Origin: Sphingobium sp. KCTC 72723
Lineage (GTDB): Bacteria; Pseudomonadota; Alphaproteobacteria; Sphingomonadales; Sphingomonadaceae
Direction of reading: 5' to 3'
NCBI RefSeq assembly: GCF_014280435.1
Contig: NZ_CP060388.1
Coordinates: 2,546,501-2,610,500 of the forward strand
Length of the DNA: 64,000 nt
Part shown: positions 8,167 through 17,147 of the stretch, one piece after another
Numbering within the stretch: position 1 is the stretch's first letter
Layout of the letters: every line of letters starts with the position of its first letter
Translations under genes and position numbers: made by a program
Notes under the pieces: generated by a model
Database searches by the model: none
The model's input: only the letters and a program-made list of their open reading frames with translations
What the model was told of the DNA's origin: nothing

Positions 8167-9303
8167 ATGCAATCGCACAAAATCGCTGCCTTATGCGCCG
8201 TCGCCTTCCTCATTCCCTGCGCGCAGGCGGAAACGACTGCCTTGCCCGCGCCGCCCGCCAATGGCGAAATGGGCTTCGTCTTCACCCATTTCGCCCCCGC
8301 CATATATCAGGGCGCAGCGGACTGCCCCGACGGTCCCGTCGCCACGCTGCGCGAAAATTATCTCCAGACTCAGGCACCTGCCGAACGGCTGCGCCTGCTG
8401 GAAAAGCCGAACGAGAAGGAATTGACCAGCCGCTGGACCGGCTATGCCTTTGGCCCGCAAGGCACCAACATCTGCACCCACCCCGCCATGTTCGACCGCC
8501 CGCCCCAGCGCACCGTGCGGGGCAAGGTCGCGCAGGGGCTGGACCTGGATGAGGGCGCGGATGCCCAGGGGTGCGGCCATGAACCCTTCACCAGTCCCGC
8601 CGGGCAGAGCGGCGTCGATAACCAGATGTGGCGGGCGATGGGATGCGTGCGGACATGGCGCGGGGTCGATGGCACCGGCGGGGACATCGTGAAGGGGCTG
8701 ACTCAGTTCCTCATCAGCGGCGAACATACGCAGGTGTTGCTGCTGACCGGCGTCGACAGCCTGTCGGACGATCCCGACGTCACCGTCATCTACGCCAATA
8801 GCGAGGATCGCGCCGTCGTGGATTCCAAACAGACCTTCATGCCCGACGCCAGCTACACCATCGTTGCCAATGCGCAGCACCGCAATGTCTTGAAAGGCCG
8901 CATCGTGGGCGGCGTGCTGATGACCGACCCGGCCCATATCCGCCTGCGCCAGACATGGGGGCAGGGGTCGGAACGCGACATTCGCGGCAAGCGCACCGAA
9001 TATGACATGGCCGGGGCGCGTTTGCGCCTGACCTTCCAGCCCGATGGATCGTTGAAGGGGCTGGTTGGTGGCTATCAGCCGATCTGGAACGTGATGGCCA
9101 GCGCCTCGATCGGCGGGGAAGGGGCCGCCACGACCGCAGGCTATGACTGCGCCGCCATGTATGCCGCGCTCAAAAAACTCGCCGATGGCGATCGCGATCC
9201 TGCGACTGGCCAGTGCCGCCGCATATCCAGCGCGATGGAGGCCAGCGCGATCCCCGCCTTCGTCAACGACACGCCCCCTGCGACGAAAGTGGCGCAACAA
9301 TGA
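8167..9303 (+). CDS. Exported protein of unknown function in redox operon
   Basis: A 378-residue protein with a Sec signal peptide (MQSHKIAALCAVAFLIPCAQA). I do not recognise a family. The mature part has six Cys residues (ADCPDG, TNICTHP, AQGCGHEP, MGCVRTW, YDCAAM, GQCRRI), consistent with periplasmic disulfides, and a beta-rich middle. The start at 8167 has AAGGA seven bases upstream; an earlier ATG at 8152 overlaps the previous stop. The next gene (DUF1592 lipoprotein) overlaps its end by four bases. Tight coupling to the DUF1592/DUF1552 pair suggests a shared substrate or complex, but no function can be assigned. Confidence 0.8.
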   Translation: MQSHKIAALCAVAFLIPCAQAETTALPAPPANGEMGFVFTHFAPAIYQGAADCPDGPVATLRENYLQTQAPAERLRLLEKPNEKELTSRWTGYAFGPQGTNICTHPAMFDRPPQRTVRGKVAQGLDLDEGADAQGCGHEPFTSPAGQSGVDNQMWRAMGCVRTWRGVDGTGGDIVKGLTQFLISGEHTQVLLLTGVDSLSDDPDVTVIYANSEDRAVVDSKQTFMPDASYTIVANAQHRNVLKGRIVGGVLMTDPAHIRLRQTWGQGSERDIRGKRTEYDMAGARLRLTFQPDGSLKGLVGGYQPIWNVMASASIGGEGAATTAGYDCAAMYAALKKLADGDRDPATGQCRRISSAMEASAIPAFVNDTPPATKVAQQ

Positions 9304-10994
9304 TCCGCATATTCCCCATCATCGCCGCGCTGGCGCTGGGCCTGACCGCCTGCGCGGCGGAAAAAGCGCCGCACAGCGCGTCCGTCGCCGAACCCTCCTT
9401 CGCCCCGCTGAAGGAACCGCTGGGTCAGATCGTGGCGATGCGCCGCCTGACCGAAGCGCAATATCGCAACAGCATCGCCGATATATTCGGTCCCGACATT
9501 CGCGTGGCGGGCCGGTTTGAACCCATCGTCCGCCCGGTGCATGAACTGATCGCCACGGGCGCTGCGTCCTCCACCATTTCGCCAGCGGGCCTTGAGCAAT
9601 TCGACGCTATGGCTCGTGCCATCGCAGCGCAGATATTCGACGCCGACCACCGCGCCCAATTCATGCCCTGCGCCCCCCGCGACGCCGCCGTGCCGGACCC
9701 GGATTGTGCCGCGCGCGTGCTGCTGCCGGTGGGTCGCGCCCTGTTCCGCCGCGCCATGACGCAGGAGGAAGTGGCTGCCTATGTCATGATGGCGGGTCAG
9801 GCGACGCAATCGAGCGCCTCCTTCCACAAGGGGCTGGAACTGGCGCTGGCCGCCATGCTGGTGTCGCCCCATTTCCTCTATGTCGTGGAAAGCGCGGAAG
9901 CCGATCCCGACAGCCCGTCGGACATGCGGCTCGACAATCTGGCCCGCGCGTCCCGGCTCAGTTTCCTGCTGTGGAATACGACGCCCAACGAAACGCTGCT
10001 GAAGGCCGCCGAACAGGGGCAGTTGACGGACCCCGCCCAACTGGCCGCCATTGCGCAGCGCATGGTTCGCTCACCCCGGCTGGAAGATGGCGTGCGCGCC
10101 TTCTTCGCCGACATGCTGTTGTTCGAAAAATTCGATGAAATGGCCAAGGACCAGATCGTCTATCCCCGTTTCAACCCCGATGTCGCGTCGGCTTTGTCGG
10201 AACAGATGCTGCGGATGATCGTGGATCAGCTGGTGACGCAACAGGGCGATTATCGCGACCTGTTCACCACCCGGCGCACCTTCATCAATCGCGCGCTGGG
10301 TCCGCTCTATCAGGCAAAGGTGACATCGACGCAGGGCTGGGTGCCTTATGAATTCGCCGCTGGCGACGATCGCGCAGGCTTGCTGGGGCAGGCCGGGTTC
10401 CTGGCCCTCTACGCCCATTCGGGCCGCAGCTCGCCGACTCTGCGCGGCCGCGCGATCCGCGAATTGCTGCTGTGCCAGCCGGTTCCCAATCCTCCCGGCA
10501 ACGTCAATTTCACCGCGGTTCAGGACGTGACCAGCACCGCGATGCCGACGGCAAAAATGCGCCTGACCGCGCATAATAGCGACCCGGTCTGCGCCGCCTG
10601 CCATCGGATCACCGATCCGCTGGGCCTGCCGCTGGAAAAATTCGACGGCATCGGCGCGTTCCGTCGCCAAGAAAATGGTGCGCCCATCGACACGGCGGGC
10701 CTGTTTGAAGGCACCGCGTTCCAGGGTAATGTCGGCCTTGGCAAAGCGCTGGCGACCAGCAAATCCACCACCGAATGCGTCGCGGGCCGTGCCTTCCAAT
10801 ATGCCACCGGCCGCGTGCCAGAGGATGACGGCGTATTGGCGGGCGGGATCGAGCAGGATTTCGCGAAGGACGGCTATCGCATCCAGTCGCTGTTCCTGCG
10901 CGTCGCCACCATGCCGCAGGCCTATCGCATCGCCGCCACCCCGCTTGCCACCCCGAAAATCGCCATGACCATATCGAAGGGAGTCCATCCATGA
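9300..10994 (+). CDS. DUF1592/DUF1588/DUF1585 haem-binding lipoprotein
   Basis: A 564-residue protein with a lipoprotein signal (LALGLTACAA lipobox). Domains in order: a DUF1587/1595-like N-terminus (MRRLTEAQYRNSIADIFG), DUF1592 (RASRLSFLLWNTTPNETLL), DUF1588 (AGLLGQAGFLALYAHSG, LRGRAIRELLLC) and DUF1585 at the end. The motif CAACH (CAACHRITDPLGLPLEKFDG) between DUF1588 and DUF1585 is a covalent haem c site. The layout is best known from Planctomycetes, Verrucomicrobia and myxobacteria, where it is paired with a DUF1552 partner, as here. It overlaps DUF1552 by ATGA. The biochemical role is unknown; an outer-membrane or periplasmic oxidoreductase is an inference. Confidence 0.88.
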   Translation: MIRIFPIIAALALGLTACAAEKAPHSASVAEPSFAPLKEPLGQIVAMRRLTEAQYRNSIADIFGPDIRVAGRFEPIVRPVHELIATGAASSTISPAGLEQFDAMARAIAAQIFDADHRAQFMPCAPRDAAVPDPDCAARVLLPVGRALFRRAMTQEEVAAYVMMAGQATQSSASFHKGLELALAAMLVSPHFLYVVESAEADPDSPSDMRLDNLARASRLSFLLWNTTPNETLLKAAEQGQLTDPAQLAAIAQRMVRSPRLEDGVRAFFADMLLFEKFDEMAKDQIVYPRFNPDVASALSEQMLRMIVDQLVTQQGDYRDLFTTRRTFINRALGPLYQAKVTSTQGWVPYEFAAGDDRAGLLGQAGFLALYAHSGRSSPTLRGRAIRELLLCQPVPNPPGNVNFTAVQDVTSTAMPTAKMRLTAHNSDPVCAACHRITDPLGLPLEKFDGIGAFRRQENGAPIDTAGLFEGTAFQGNVGLGKALATSKSTTECVAGRAFQYATGRVPEDDGVLAGGIEQDFAKDGYRIQSLFLRVATMPQAYRIAATPLATPKIAMTISKGVHP

Positions 10995-12331
10995 GCTTCA
11001 CCCTGAACCGCCGCACCGCGTTGCGCGGCATGGTCAACGGCATGGCGGTCGCGGTCGGCCTGCCGATGCTGGACCTGTTCCTCGACGGCAATGGCACGGC
11101 GATGGCGGCGACCGGCGCGCCGGTGCCAGTGCGTTTTGGCACATGGTTCTGGGGTCTGGGCGTCAATCCGCCCCGCTGGTTTCCCAACAAGATCGGCGCG
11201 GATTACGACCTGAAGGAAGAACTGGCCGCCATCGCGCCATTGAAGCACAAGATCAACATATTGGGCGATTTCAGCCTGCCGCTGGATGGCCGCCCGAACC
11301 TGCCGCATATCAGCGGCGGCATCGGCATCCGCACCGGCATTGCCATCGCGTCGGAGCGGGGACTGCCCGCGCCGTCCTTCGACGTGTCGATCGGCGACGT
11401 CATCGGCACCCGCACCCGCTTCCGCTCGCTCGAACTGTCGGCCACCGGCGACCCGCGCAATTCGCTGTCGGGGCGCGGCAACGGCAATCTCAACCCGGCC
11501 GAAGTCTCGCCCGCCGCGCTCTATACCCGCATCTTCGGCCCCGATTTCCGCGATCCCAACAGCGCGACCTTCACCCCCGATCCTGCCCTGCTCGCCCGGC
11601 GGAGCGTGTTGTCGGGCGTCGCGGACCAGCGTCAGGCACTCAACGCGCGGCTGGGCGCGGCCGATCGCAAGAAACTCGACCAATATTTCACCTCCGTTCG
11701 CCAGCTTGAAAAGCAGCTCGACGTGCAACTGACCAAACCCGAACCGATGCAAAGCTGCGTCGTGCCGAAATCCATTGCCGACCGTCCGGTCAATGCGGAA
11801 ATCGAAAATGTCATGGCTAATCATCAGGTGATGACCGACCTGCTCGTCATGGCGCTGGCGTGTGACAATGTCCGCGTGTTCAACATGAATTTCAACAATG
11901 GCGCATCGTCGCTGACTCGCATCGGCAGCACCATCACGCACCATCAGCTGACGCATGAAGAAGTGATGGACAATCGCCTGGGCTATCAGCCCGAAGTCAC
12001 TTATTATGTGAACAAGTGCATGGAAGCATGGACCTATTTCATCAAGGCGCTGGACGCGGTGCAGGAAGGGGACCGGACCCTGCTCGACAACACGCTGGTC
12101 TTTGCCCACAGCGAAACCGAATTCGCCAAATTCCACACCATCGACAATATCCCGATGATGACTGCCGGGTCGGCGGGCGGGCGGGTCAAGACCGGCCTGC
12201 ACATCGCGGGCGAAGGCACGCCGGTCAGCCGGGTCGGCCTGACCCTACAACAACTGATGGGCGTGCCGGTCGATACTTGGGGCAGCGACAGCATGGAAAC
12301 CAACAAGCCGGTATCCGCGCTGATCGCCTAG
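10991..12331 (+). CDS. DUF1552 Tat-exported protein
   Basis: A 446-residue protein with a Tat-type signal (NRRTALRGMVNGMAVAVGLP) and the DUF1552 body (RFGTWFWGLGVNPPRWFP near the start; NILGDFSLPLDGRPNLPHIS; VFAHSETEFAKFHTIDNIP near the end). DUF1552 proteins are distantly related to the sulfatase/phosphatase-like DUF1501 group and are almost always encoded directly after a DUF1592 haem protein. Translation is coupled to that gene through ATGA. It is the last gene of the cluster and its stop faces the GntR gene one base away. Export by Tat suggests a cofactor or metal inserted in the cytoplasm. Confidence 0.88.
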   Translation: MSFTLNRRTALRGMVNGMAVAVGLPMLDLFLDGNGTAMAATGAPVPVRFGTWFWGLGVNPPRWFPNKIGADYDLKEELAAIAPLKHKINILGDFSLPLDGRPNLPHISGGIGIRTGIAIASERGLPAPSFDVSIGDVIGTRTRFRSLELSATGDPRNSLSGRGNGNLNPAEVSPAALYTRIFGPDFRDPNSATFTPDPALLARRSVLSGVADQRQALNARLGAADRKKLDQYFTSVRQLEKQLDVQLTKPEPMQSCVVPKSIADRPVNAEIENVMANHQVMTDLLVMALACDNVRVFNMNFNNGASSLTRIGSTITHHQLTHEEVMDNRLGYQPEVTYYVNKCMEAWTYFIKALDAVQEGDRTLLDNTLVFAHSETEFAKFHTIDNIPMMTAGSAGGRVKTGLHIAGEGTPVSRVGLTLQQLMGVPVDTWGSDSMETNKPVSALIA

Positions 12332-12332
12332 A

Positions 12333-13046
12333 TCATCCCGTTGCCATCGCCTGGCGCAGCCGTTGCAGCAGGCTGCGCCGATGCCGTTCCGCTTCGAACC
12401 GGGCAAGGTCCGGGTCGCGGCGGGCTATGGCGTCGATGACGCCGCTGCGCCATTGCCGCCACGCCGCAAACCCGTCCGCCCCCTCGAATATCGGGGCGAT
12501 CGGCGCGCTGCGATAATAGCGCATACTGACCCGCGCCAGCAATTCGATCAGCGGCCGGTCGACCATGCGGAACAATATGTCGTGCAAGGCATCCTCGAAC
12601 GCCAGCCGCTTCGCGCCATCCGCGCAATCCCCCACGCGACTGCCCAGCGCCGCCAGTTCGCCATGCAGCGCTACATCCTGGCTCTGCGCCGCCGCCGGCA
12701 TCAACTCACAATCGAGCAGCGTCATCATCTCCAGCGCTTCATAGGCATCCGAGCCGCGCACCCGCAAATAGGCCGCGACCGACCGTTCCAGTGCCGCAAC
12801 ATCGGGCCGCGTCCCGAAATAGCCGCCACCTGGACCCCGGCGCACTTCCAGCAACCCTTCATGTTCCAGCACGCGGGCGACCTGCTGCACCGTGGCGATG
12901 CCCACGCCCAGCAATCTGGCAATGTCGGGCAGCGCACCGATCTGGCTCTGGGGCGGCTGCGCCAATATGATGTCGCGCAACTGGTCGGTCGCCTTGGCGG
13001 CCAGATGCCGTCGGTGCAGCGGTGCGTCGTCATCGGCCCTGCCCAC
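12333..13046 (-). CDS. GntR-family (FadR-type) transcriptional regulator
   Basis: A 237-residue regulator. The N-terminal winged helix (KATDQLRDIILAQ, then ALPDIARLLGVGIATVQQVARVLEHEGLLEVRRG) is followed by a helical FCD-like ligand domain (DALHDILFRMVDRPLIELLARVS). The start codon is GTG at 13046, with GGAGG eight bases upstream lying inside the end of tesA; tesA ends two bases earlier, so the genes are probably co-transcribed. Its target is not evident. The convergent redox operon and tesA are the nearest candidates. Confidence 0.85.
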   Translation of the reverse strand: MGRADDDAPLHRRHLAAKATDQLRDIILAQPPQSQIGALPDIARLLGVGIATVQQVARVLEHEGLLEVRRGPGGGYFGTRPDVAALERSVAAYLRVRGSDAYEALEMMTLLDCELMPAAAQSQDVALHGELAALGSRVGDCADGAKRLAFEDALHDILFRMVDRPLIELLARVSMRYYRSAPIAPIFEGADGFAAWRQWRSGVIDAIARRDPDLARFEAERHRRSLLQRLRQAMATG

Positions 13047-13048
13047 GC

Positions 13049-13789
13049 TTATGCCTCCGGCGCGCCGTCTTGCAGCGCCCGGCCCACCAACGGCGCGATC
13101 CGCCCGACGATGACTTCCACGCCTTTGGGGTTGGGGTGGATGCCATCGGGCAACAACAGCGCCCGCTTGCCGATCACGCCATTGAGCATGAACGGATAAA
13201 GCGTCGCATCATAACGCTTGGCCAGATCCGGGTAGATGGCGTTGAACGCGGCGGCATAATCCGGCCCCATATTGGGCGACGCCACCATGCCCGTCAGCAG
13301 CACGGGAATCCGCCGTCTTGCCAATTCGGTCAGGATCGCGCCCATATTGGCACGAGTGTCGCGTGGCGACAGGCCGCGCAGCATGTCGTTGCCGCCCAGG
13401 CCCACCAGCATCAGGTCCGGCTTGCGCGGCAATCCGTCCAGCGTGAAGGCCAGCCTTTCCAGCCCCGCCGCGCTGGTGTCGCCCGACACCCCGGCATTGA
13501 CCACCTGCGCCGCAATGCCGCGCTTGACCAGCGCCTGTTCCAGCACCGGGGCCAGCCCTTCATCCTGTTCCAGATTATAACCGGCATACAGGCTGTCGCC
13601 AAACGCCACGACCAGCTTCGCGTCCGCCGCCGGAGTCGGCGCGACGGGGGTGGGGGTGGGGGGTGGCGCTGCCTTTTCCGACTGCACGCCATTGCCCGCC
13701 GGTAGCGGAACAGGTGTATTATCCGAACAGGCCGCCAGCGCATGGACAATCAGCGCCAACACCCCATATTGCATCCACTTGCCCGCCAA
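13049..13789 (-). CDS. tesA: GDSL-type esterase / thioesterase I (TesA-like) lipoprotein
   Basis: An SGNH-fold hydrolase with a lipoprotein-like signal (GVLALIVHALAACSDN), a Pro-rich linker, and the four catalytic blocks: FGDSLYAGYN (Ser), VNAGVSGDTS (Gly), GLGGNDMLRG (Asn) and DGIHPNPKG (Asp/His). It hydrolyses esters or acyl thioesters in the periplasm. Three starts are possible: ATG 13807, TTG 13789 and ATG 13774. I chose TTG 13789 (246 aa) because AAGGAG lies exactly six bases upstream, while 13807 has no ribosome site and overlaps the divergent ybbA start. Divergent tesA / ybbA-ybbP is the same arrangement as in E. coli. Confidence 0.85.
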   Translation of the reverse strand: MAGKWMQYGVLALIVHALAACSDNTPVPLPAGNGVQSEKAAPPPTPTPVAPTPAADAKLVVAFGDSLYAGYNLEQDEGLAPVLEQALVKRGIAAQVVNAGVSGDTSAAGLERLAFTLDGLPRKPDLMLVGLGGNDMLRGLSPRDTRANMGAILTELARRRIPVLLTGMVASPNMGPDYAAAFNAIYPDLAKRYDATLYPFMLNGVIGKRALLLPDGIHPNPKGVEVIVGRIAPLVGRALQDGAPEA

Positions 13790-13801
13790 GGAGCGCTCCT
13801 T
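13788..13801. promoter_or_regulatory. Palindromic double Shine-Dalgarno site
   Basis: AAGGAGCGCTCCTT is a perfect 14-bp palindrome in the tesA/ybbA divergence. It supplies an AAGGAG ribosome site on each strand: six bases before TTG 13789 on the minus strand and twelve bases before ATG 13806 on the plus strand. Transcripts of either gene could also fold here. Confidence 0.55.
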
Positions 13802-13805
13802 CTTC

Positions 13806-14507
13806 ATGCATTCACCGATCAATCCCGCCACTATCGCCATCCGCGCGCACAATGTCACTCTCTCGCTTGGATCACGCGACGCGCCGGTGCAAATATTGAA
13901 GGGGATCGACCTCGACATATTGCGCGGGGAAAGCGTGGCGATATTGGGCGCATCGGGATCGGGCAAATCCTCGCTGATGGCGGTCCTGTGCGGGCTGGAA
14001 CGTGCCAGCGGCGGCACGGTCAGCGTCGGCGGAGTCGATTTCGGTACGCTGGACGAAGATGCGCTGGCCCGCGCGCGACGCGGGCGGATCGGCATCGTGC
14101 TGCAAAGTTTCCACCTGTTGCCCACCATGACGGCGCAGGAAAATGTCGCCGTGCCGCTGGAACTGGCGGGCGTGGCCGATGCGTTCGACCGGGCGGCGGA
14201 AGAATTGCGCGCCGTGGGCCTTAGCCACCGCATCACCCATTATCCGACCCAGCTTTCGGGCGGGGAGCAGCAGCGCGTCGCCATTGCCCGCGCCGTGGCC
14301 CCACGCCCGACGCTGATCTTTGCCGACGAACCCACCGGCAATCTGGACGTCACCACCGGCGTCACCATCATGGACCTGTTGTTCGAACGGCAACGCGCGG
14401 CGGGCGCGACTTTGGTGGTCATCACCCATGATGCGGCGCTGGCGCAGCGGTGCGGGCGGATCGTGGAGATGCGCGACGGCGCGATCATTGCAGACCGCCC
14501 CGCATGA
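13806..14507 (+). CDS. ybbA: ABC transporter ATP-binding protein (YbbA-like)
   Basis: A 233-residue ATPase of the LolD/MacB group. Walker A is GASGSGKSS, the Q-loop is VLQSFHLLPTMTAQENV, the signature is LSGGEQQRVAIARA, Walker B is LIFADEPTGNLD, and the switch His is in VITHDAAL. The ATG at 13806 overlaps the upstream alternative tesA start. It is followed by the permease with ATGA overlap. YbbA-YbbP complexes belong to the mechanotransmission-type ABC class and are linked to lipid or toxin release; the neighbouring TesA esterase supports a lipid-related role. Confidence 0.92.
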   Translation: MHSPINPATIAIRAHNVTLSLGSRDAPVQILKGIDLDILRGESVAILGASGSGKSSLMAVLCGLERASGGTVSVGGVDFGTLDEDALARARRGRIGIVLQSFHLLPTMTAQENVAVPLELAGVADAFDRAAEELRAVGLSHRITHYPTQLSGGEQQRVAIARAVAPRPTLIFADEPTGNLDVTTGVTIMDLLFERQRAAGATLVVITHDAALAQRCGRIVEMRDGAIIADRPA

Positions 14508-17032
14508 GCGCCCCAGACCGGGCAGCACTGGATTGGCGCGCAAGCTGGCGCATCGCCCGGCGCGACCTGCACAGCGGTTTCCGGGGGCTGCGCCTGCTGT
14601 TCCTTTGCCTGTTCCTGGGCGTGGCGACACTGGCCGCGATCGGCAGCCTGACGGCGGCAATCACGCAGGAACTCGCCGCACGCGGCCAGACCCTGTTGGG
14701 CGGCGACCTTGAAATCGCCATGACCCAGCGCGAAGCGGACGGTCAGGAAAAGCAGGGTTTCGCCCGGCTCGGCACCCTTTCCGAAACCATCCGCCTGCGC
14801 GCGATGGCACGCGGTGAAAAGGCCGATGGCCCCGCCATCCTCACCGAACTCAAGGGTGTGGACAATGCTTACCCTCTCTATGGCGCGCTCACCCTGCGCA
14901 ATGGCGTCTACCGCGCCCCGCTCGCCCCCGACGCGATTCTGATCGGCCCGGCGCTGGCCGAACGGCTGGGCCTCAAGCGCGGCGACCGGCTGGTCTATGG
15001 CATCGCCACCTTCACCATCGCAAATATCATCGCCGACGAACCCGATCGGCTGGGCGAAGGCTTCACCCTTGGCCCGGTCGCTATCGTCTCGATGGACGGG
15101 CTGCGCCGCACCGCGCTGATTCAGCCGGGCAGCCTCTACACCAGCAAATATCGCGTCCGCCTGCCCGCTGGCACTGATGCAAAGGCGCTGCGCGACCGAC
15201 TGGAAAAGGAAAACAGCGTCGCGGGATGGGAGTTTAAGGACCGCGATCGCGCAGCCCCCGGCGCGAACCGCTTCATCGAACGCATGGGGCAATTTCTCTC
15301 GCTCATTGGGCTGGCTGCGCTGGTCATCGCGGGGATCGGCGTCAGCAACGGCGTTGCTTCCTATCTCGCTATCAAACGCCCCGGCATCGCGACGTTCAAG
15401 GTGCTGGGCGCGACTTCGGCCGACATAGCGCGCATCTATATGTTACAGGTCGGCGCAATAGCGCTGGTCGGCATCGTCACCGGCCTTGTCGTCGGCGCGC
15501 TGTTGCCGCCGCTCGTCGTCGCGGTCGCCGGTGACGTGCTGCCGGTCAGCCCCGATTTCCGCCTTCATCCCCTGCCGCTGCTCACCAGCGCGCTCTATGG
15601 CCTGCTGATCGCCTTCCTCTTCACCTTGCCCCCACTCGCCCGCGCCCGGACCCAGCCTGCCGCTTTGCTGTTTCGTGGAGCCGTCGATGCGCGCAGCGGT
15701 CTGGACCGCCGCGCCATCCTCACCATGATCGGCGCAGGGGCTGCGCTGATCGCATTGGCGCTTGGCACGGCGCGCGAACCGCTTTTTTCCGCCGCCGTGC
15801 TTGGTGCGACCGCTGCCGTGCTGCTGCTCCTGCTGGCCATCGGCTGGGGCGTGGCCCGAATCGCCCGGCACATGCCGCGCCCCCGGCGGCCCTTGCTGCG
15901 GCTGGCGCTCGCCAATCTCCACCGCCCCGGTGCGCAGACCGCCGCGCTGATCGTCGCGCTCGGTCTTGCGCTCACCCTGTTCGTGACGCTGGCGGGTATC
16001 CAGACCAGCCTGGACAGCGAAATCCGCAATGTCGTCCCCAAAACCGCCCCGGCGCAATTCGTCCTCGACATCCCCGCCCGGCAGGAAGCCCGCTTCCGCG
16101 CCATCGTGCAGGGGCAGGCACCGGGAGCCGAACTCAACATGGTCCCCGCCCTGCGCGGCACCATCGTCGCCTATGGCGGGCAACGAGTGGCGGATCTGGA
16201 ACAGCTACCCGAAGGCGCCTGGTTCCTGCGCGGCGAACGCGGCGTCACCTACGCAGCGTCTTTGCCCGAAGGCAGCGATCTGGTCGCCGGGCAATGGTGG
16301 GCAAAGGATTATGCCGGGCCGCCGCTCGTTTCGCTCGATGCCGAAGCTGCCCGCATCCTGAACATCGGCGTTGGCGACAGCCTGACCGTCAGCGTGCTTG
16401 GCCGTGAAATCACCGCCCGCATCGCGTCCCTGCGTAAAGTGAACTGGGACACGATGGGCTTCAACTATGTGCTGGTCTTTTCACCCGCCACACTGATCAA
16501 CGCCCCGCACAGCATGGCCGCGACCATCACCATGGACCCGCGCCGTGACGGGGCAGTCACGCGCGCGCTTCTGGCCGCCTTTCCCGGCATATCGGTGATC
16601 GCGGTCGGCGAAGTCATCGAACAGGTCGGCACCATCATGACCCAGATGTCGGGCGCGATCGTCGCTGCCGCCTCCGTCGCCATTCTGGCAGGCATCGCCG
16701 TGCTGGTCGGCGCGATCGCTGCGTCGCGGCAGGCGCGCAGTTACGACAGTGTGATCCTCAAAACATTGGGCGCGACCCGCGCACAGATATTGGGGACGCA
16801 GGCGCTCGAATATGGCCTGCTCGCCACCATGCTGGCGCTGGTCGCGCTGGCATTGGGCATGGGCGCGGCCTGGTTCGTCATCGTGCAGCTGTTCGAATTC
16901 GGCTGGGCGCCCGACTGGACCATCGTGCTGGCGACACTGGGCGGCGGCGCGCTGCTGACGCTGGGCATCGGTCTTGCCGGGTCAATCCCGCTCATCTCCG
17001 TCCGCCCCGCCAGCGCCCTGCGGCAGTTATAG
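14504..17032 (+). CDS. ybbP: ABC transporter permease, FtsX-like (YbbP-like)
   Basis: An 842-residue membrane protein. One helix lies near the N-terminus (LLFLCLFLGVATLAAIGSLTA), followed by a large periplasmic domain, a first FtsX four-helix set (FLSLIGLAALVIAGIGVSNG onward), a second periplasmic domain (residues about 500-700), and a second FtsX set at the C-terminus with a coupling region (VILKTLGATRAQILG). Length and layout match YbbP, twice the size of ordinary FtsX permeases. Translation is coupled to ybbA by ATGA. It works with YbbA in the inner membrane, probably moving or extracting hydrophobic molecules. Confidence 0.92.
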   Translation: MSAPDRAALDWRASWRIARRDLHSGFRGLRLLFLCLFLGVATLAAIGSLTAAITQELAARGQTLLGGDLEIAMTQREADGQEKQGFARLGTLSETIRLRAMARGEKADGPAILTELKGVDNAYPLYGALTLRNGVYRAPLAPDAILIGPALAERLGLKRGDRLVYGIATFTIANIIADEPDRLGEGFTLGPVAIVSMDGLRRTALIQPGSLYTSKYRVRLPAGTDAKALRDRLEKENSVAGWEFKDRDRAAPGANRFIERMGQFLSLIGLAALVIAGIGVSNGVASYLAIKRPGIATFKVLGATSADIARIYMLQVGAIALVGIVTGLVVGALLPPLVVAVAGDVLPVSPDFRLHPLPLLTSALYGLLIAFLFTLPPLARARTQPAALLFRGAVDARSGLDRRAILTMIGAGAALIALALGTAREPLFSAAVLGATAAVLLLLLAIGWGVARIARHMPRPRRPLLRLALANLHRPGAQTAALIVALGLALTLFVTLAGIQTSLDSEIRNVVPKTAPAQFVLDIPARQEARFRAIVQGQAPGAELNMVPALRGTIVAYGGQRVADLEQLPEGAWFLRGERGVTYAASLPEGSDLVAGQWWAKDYAGPPLVSLDAEAARILNIGVGDSLTVSVLGREITARIASLRKVNWDTMGFNYVLVFSPATLINAPHSMAATITMDPRRDGAVTRALLAAFPGISVIAVGEVIEQVGTIMTQMSGAIVAAASVAILAGIAVLVGAIAASRQARSYDSVILKTLGATRAQILGTQALEYGLLATMLALVALALGMGAAWFVIVQLFEFGWAPDWTIVLATLGGGALLTLGIGLAGSIPLISVRPASALRQL

Positions 17033-17042
17033 CGGTCGGCCC

Positions 17043-17081
17043 GCGCGCAAACGGCATCGGGCGCGGCGTCCCGTTGCGCGC
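17043..17081 (+). terminator. Hairpin after ybbP (possible terminator)
   Basis: GCGCGCAAACGG pairs with CCGTTGCGCGC across a 16-base loop, with one bulged A. It begins ten bases after the ybbP stop and has no U-run. It could terminate or stabilise the ybbAP transcript before the cupin gene. Confidence 0.35.
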
Positions 17082-17147
17082 TCGGCGTATCGTGCCGCGC
17101 GCTTCGCATAATGTCGGGGCAATATCCGACTGCATGAGGAAGCCCGC

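Noticed and set aside
13049..14236. 395-residue version of the GDSL esterase
   Set aside because: The extra N-terminal part is antisense to ybbA; the lipoprotein-like signal begins just after the TTG at 13789.
13806..14507. Longer ybbA reading frame beginning upstream at 13650
   Set aside because: The added 52 residues have no ABC-family similarity and would run through the tesA coding region on the other strand; the family N-terminus fits ATG 13806.
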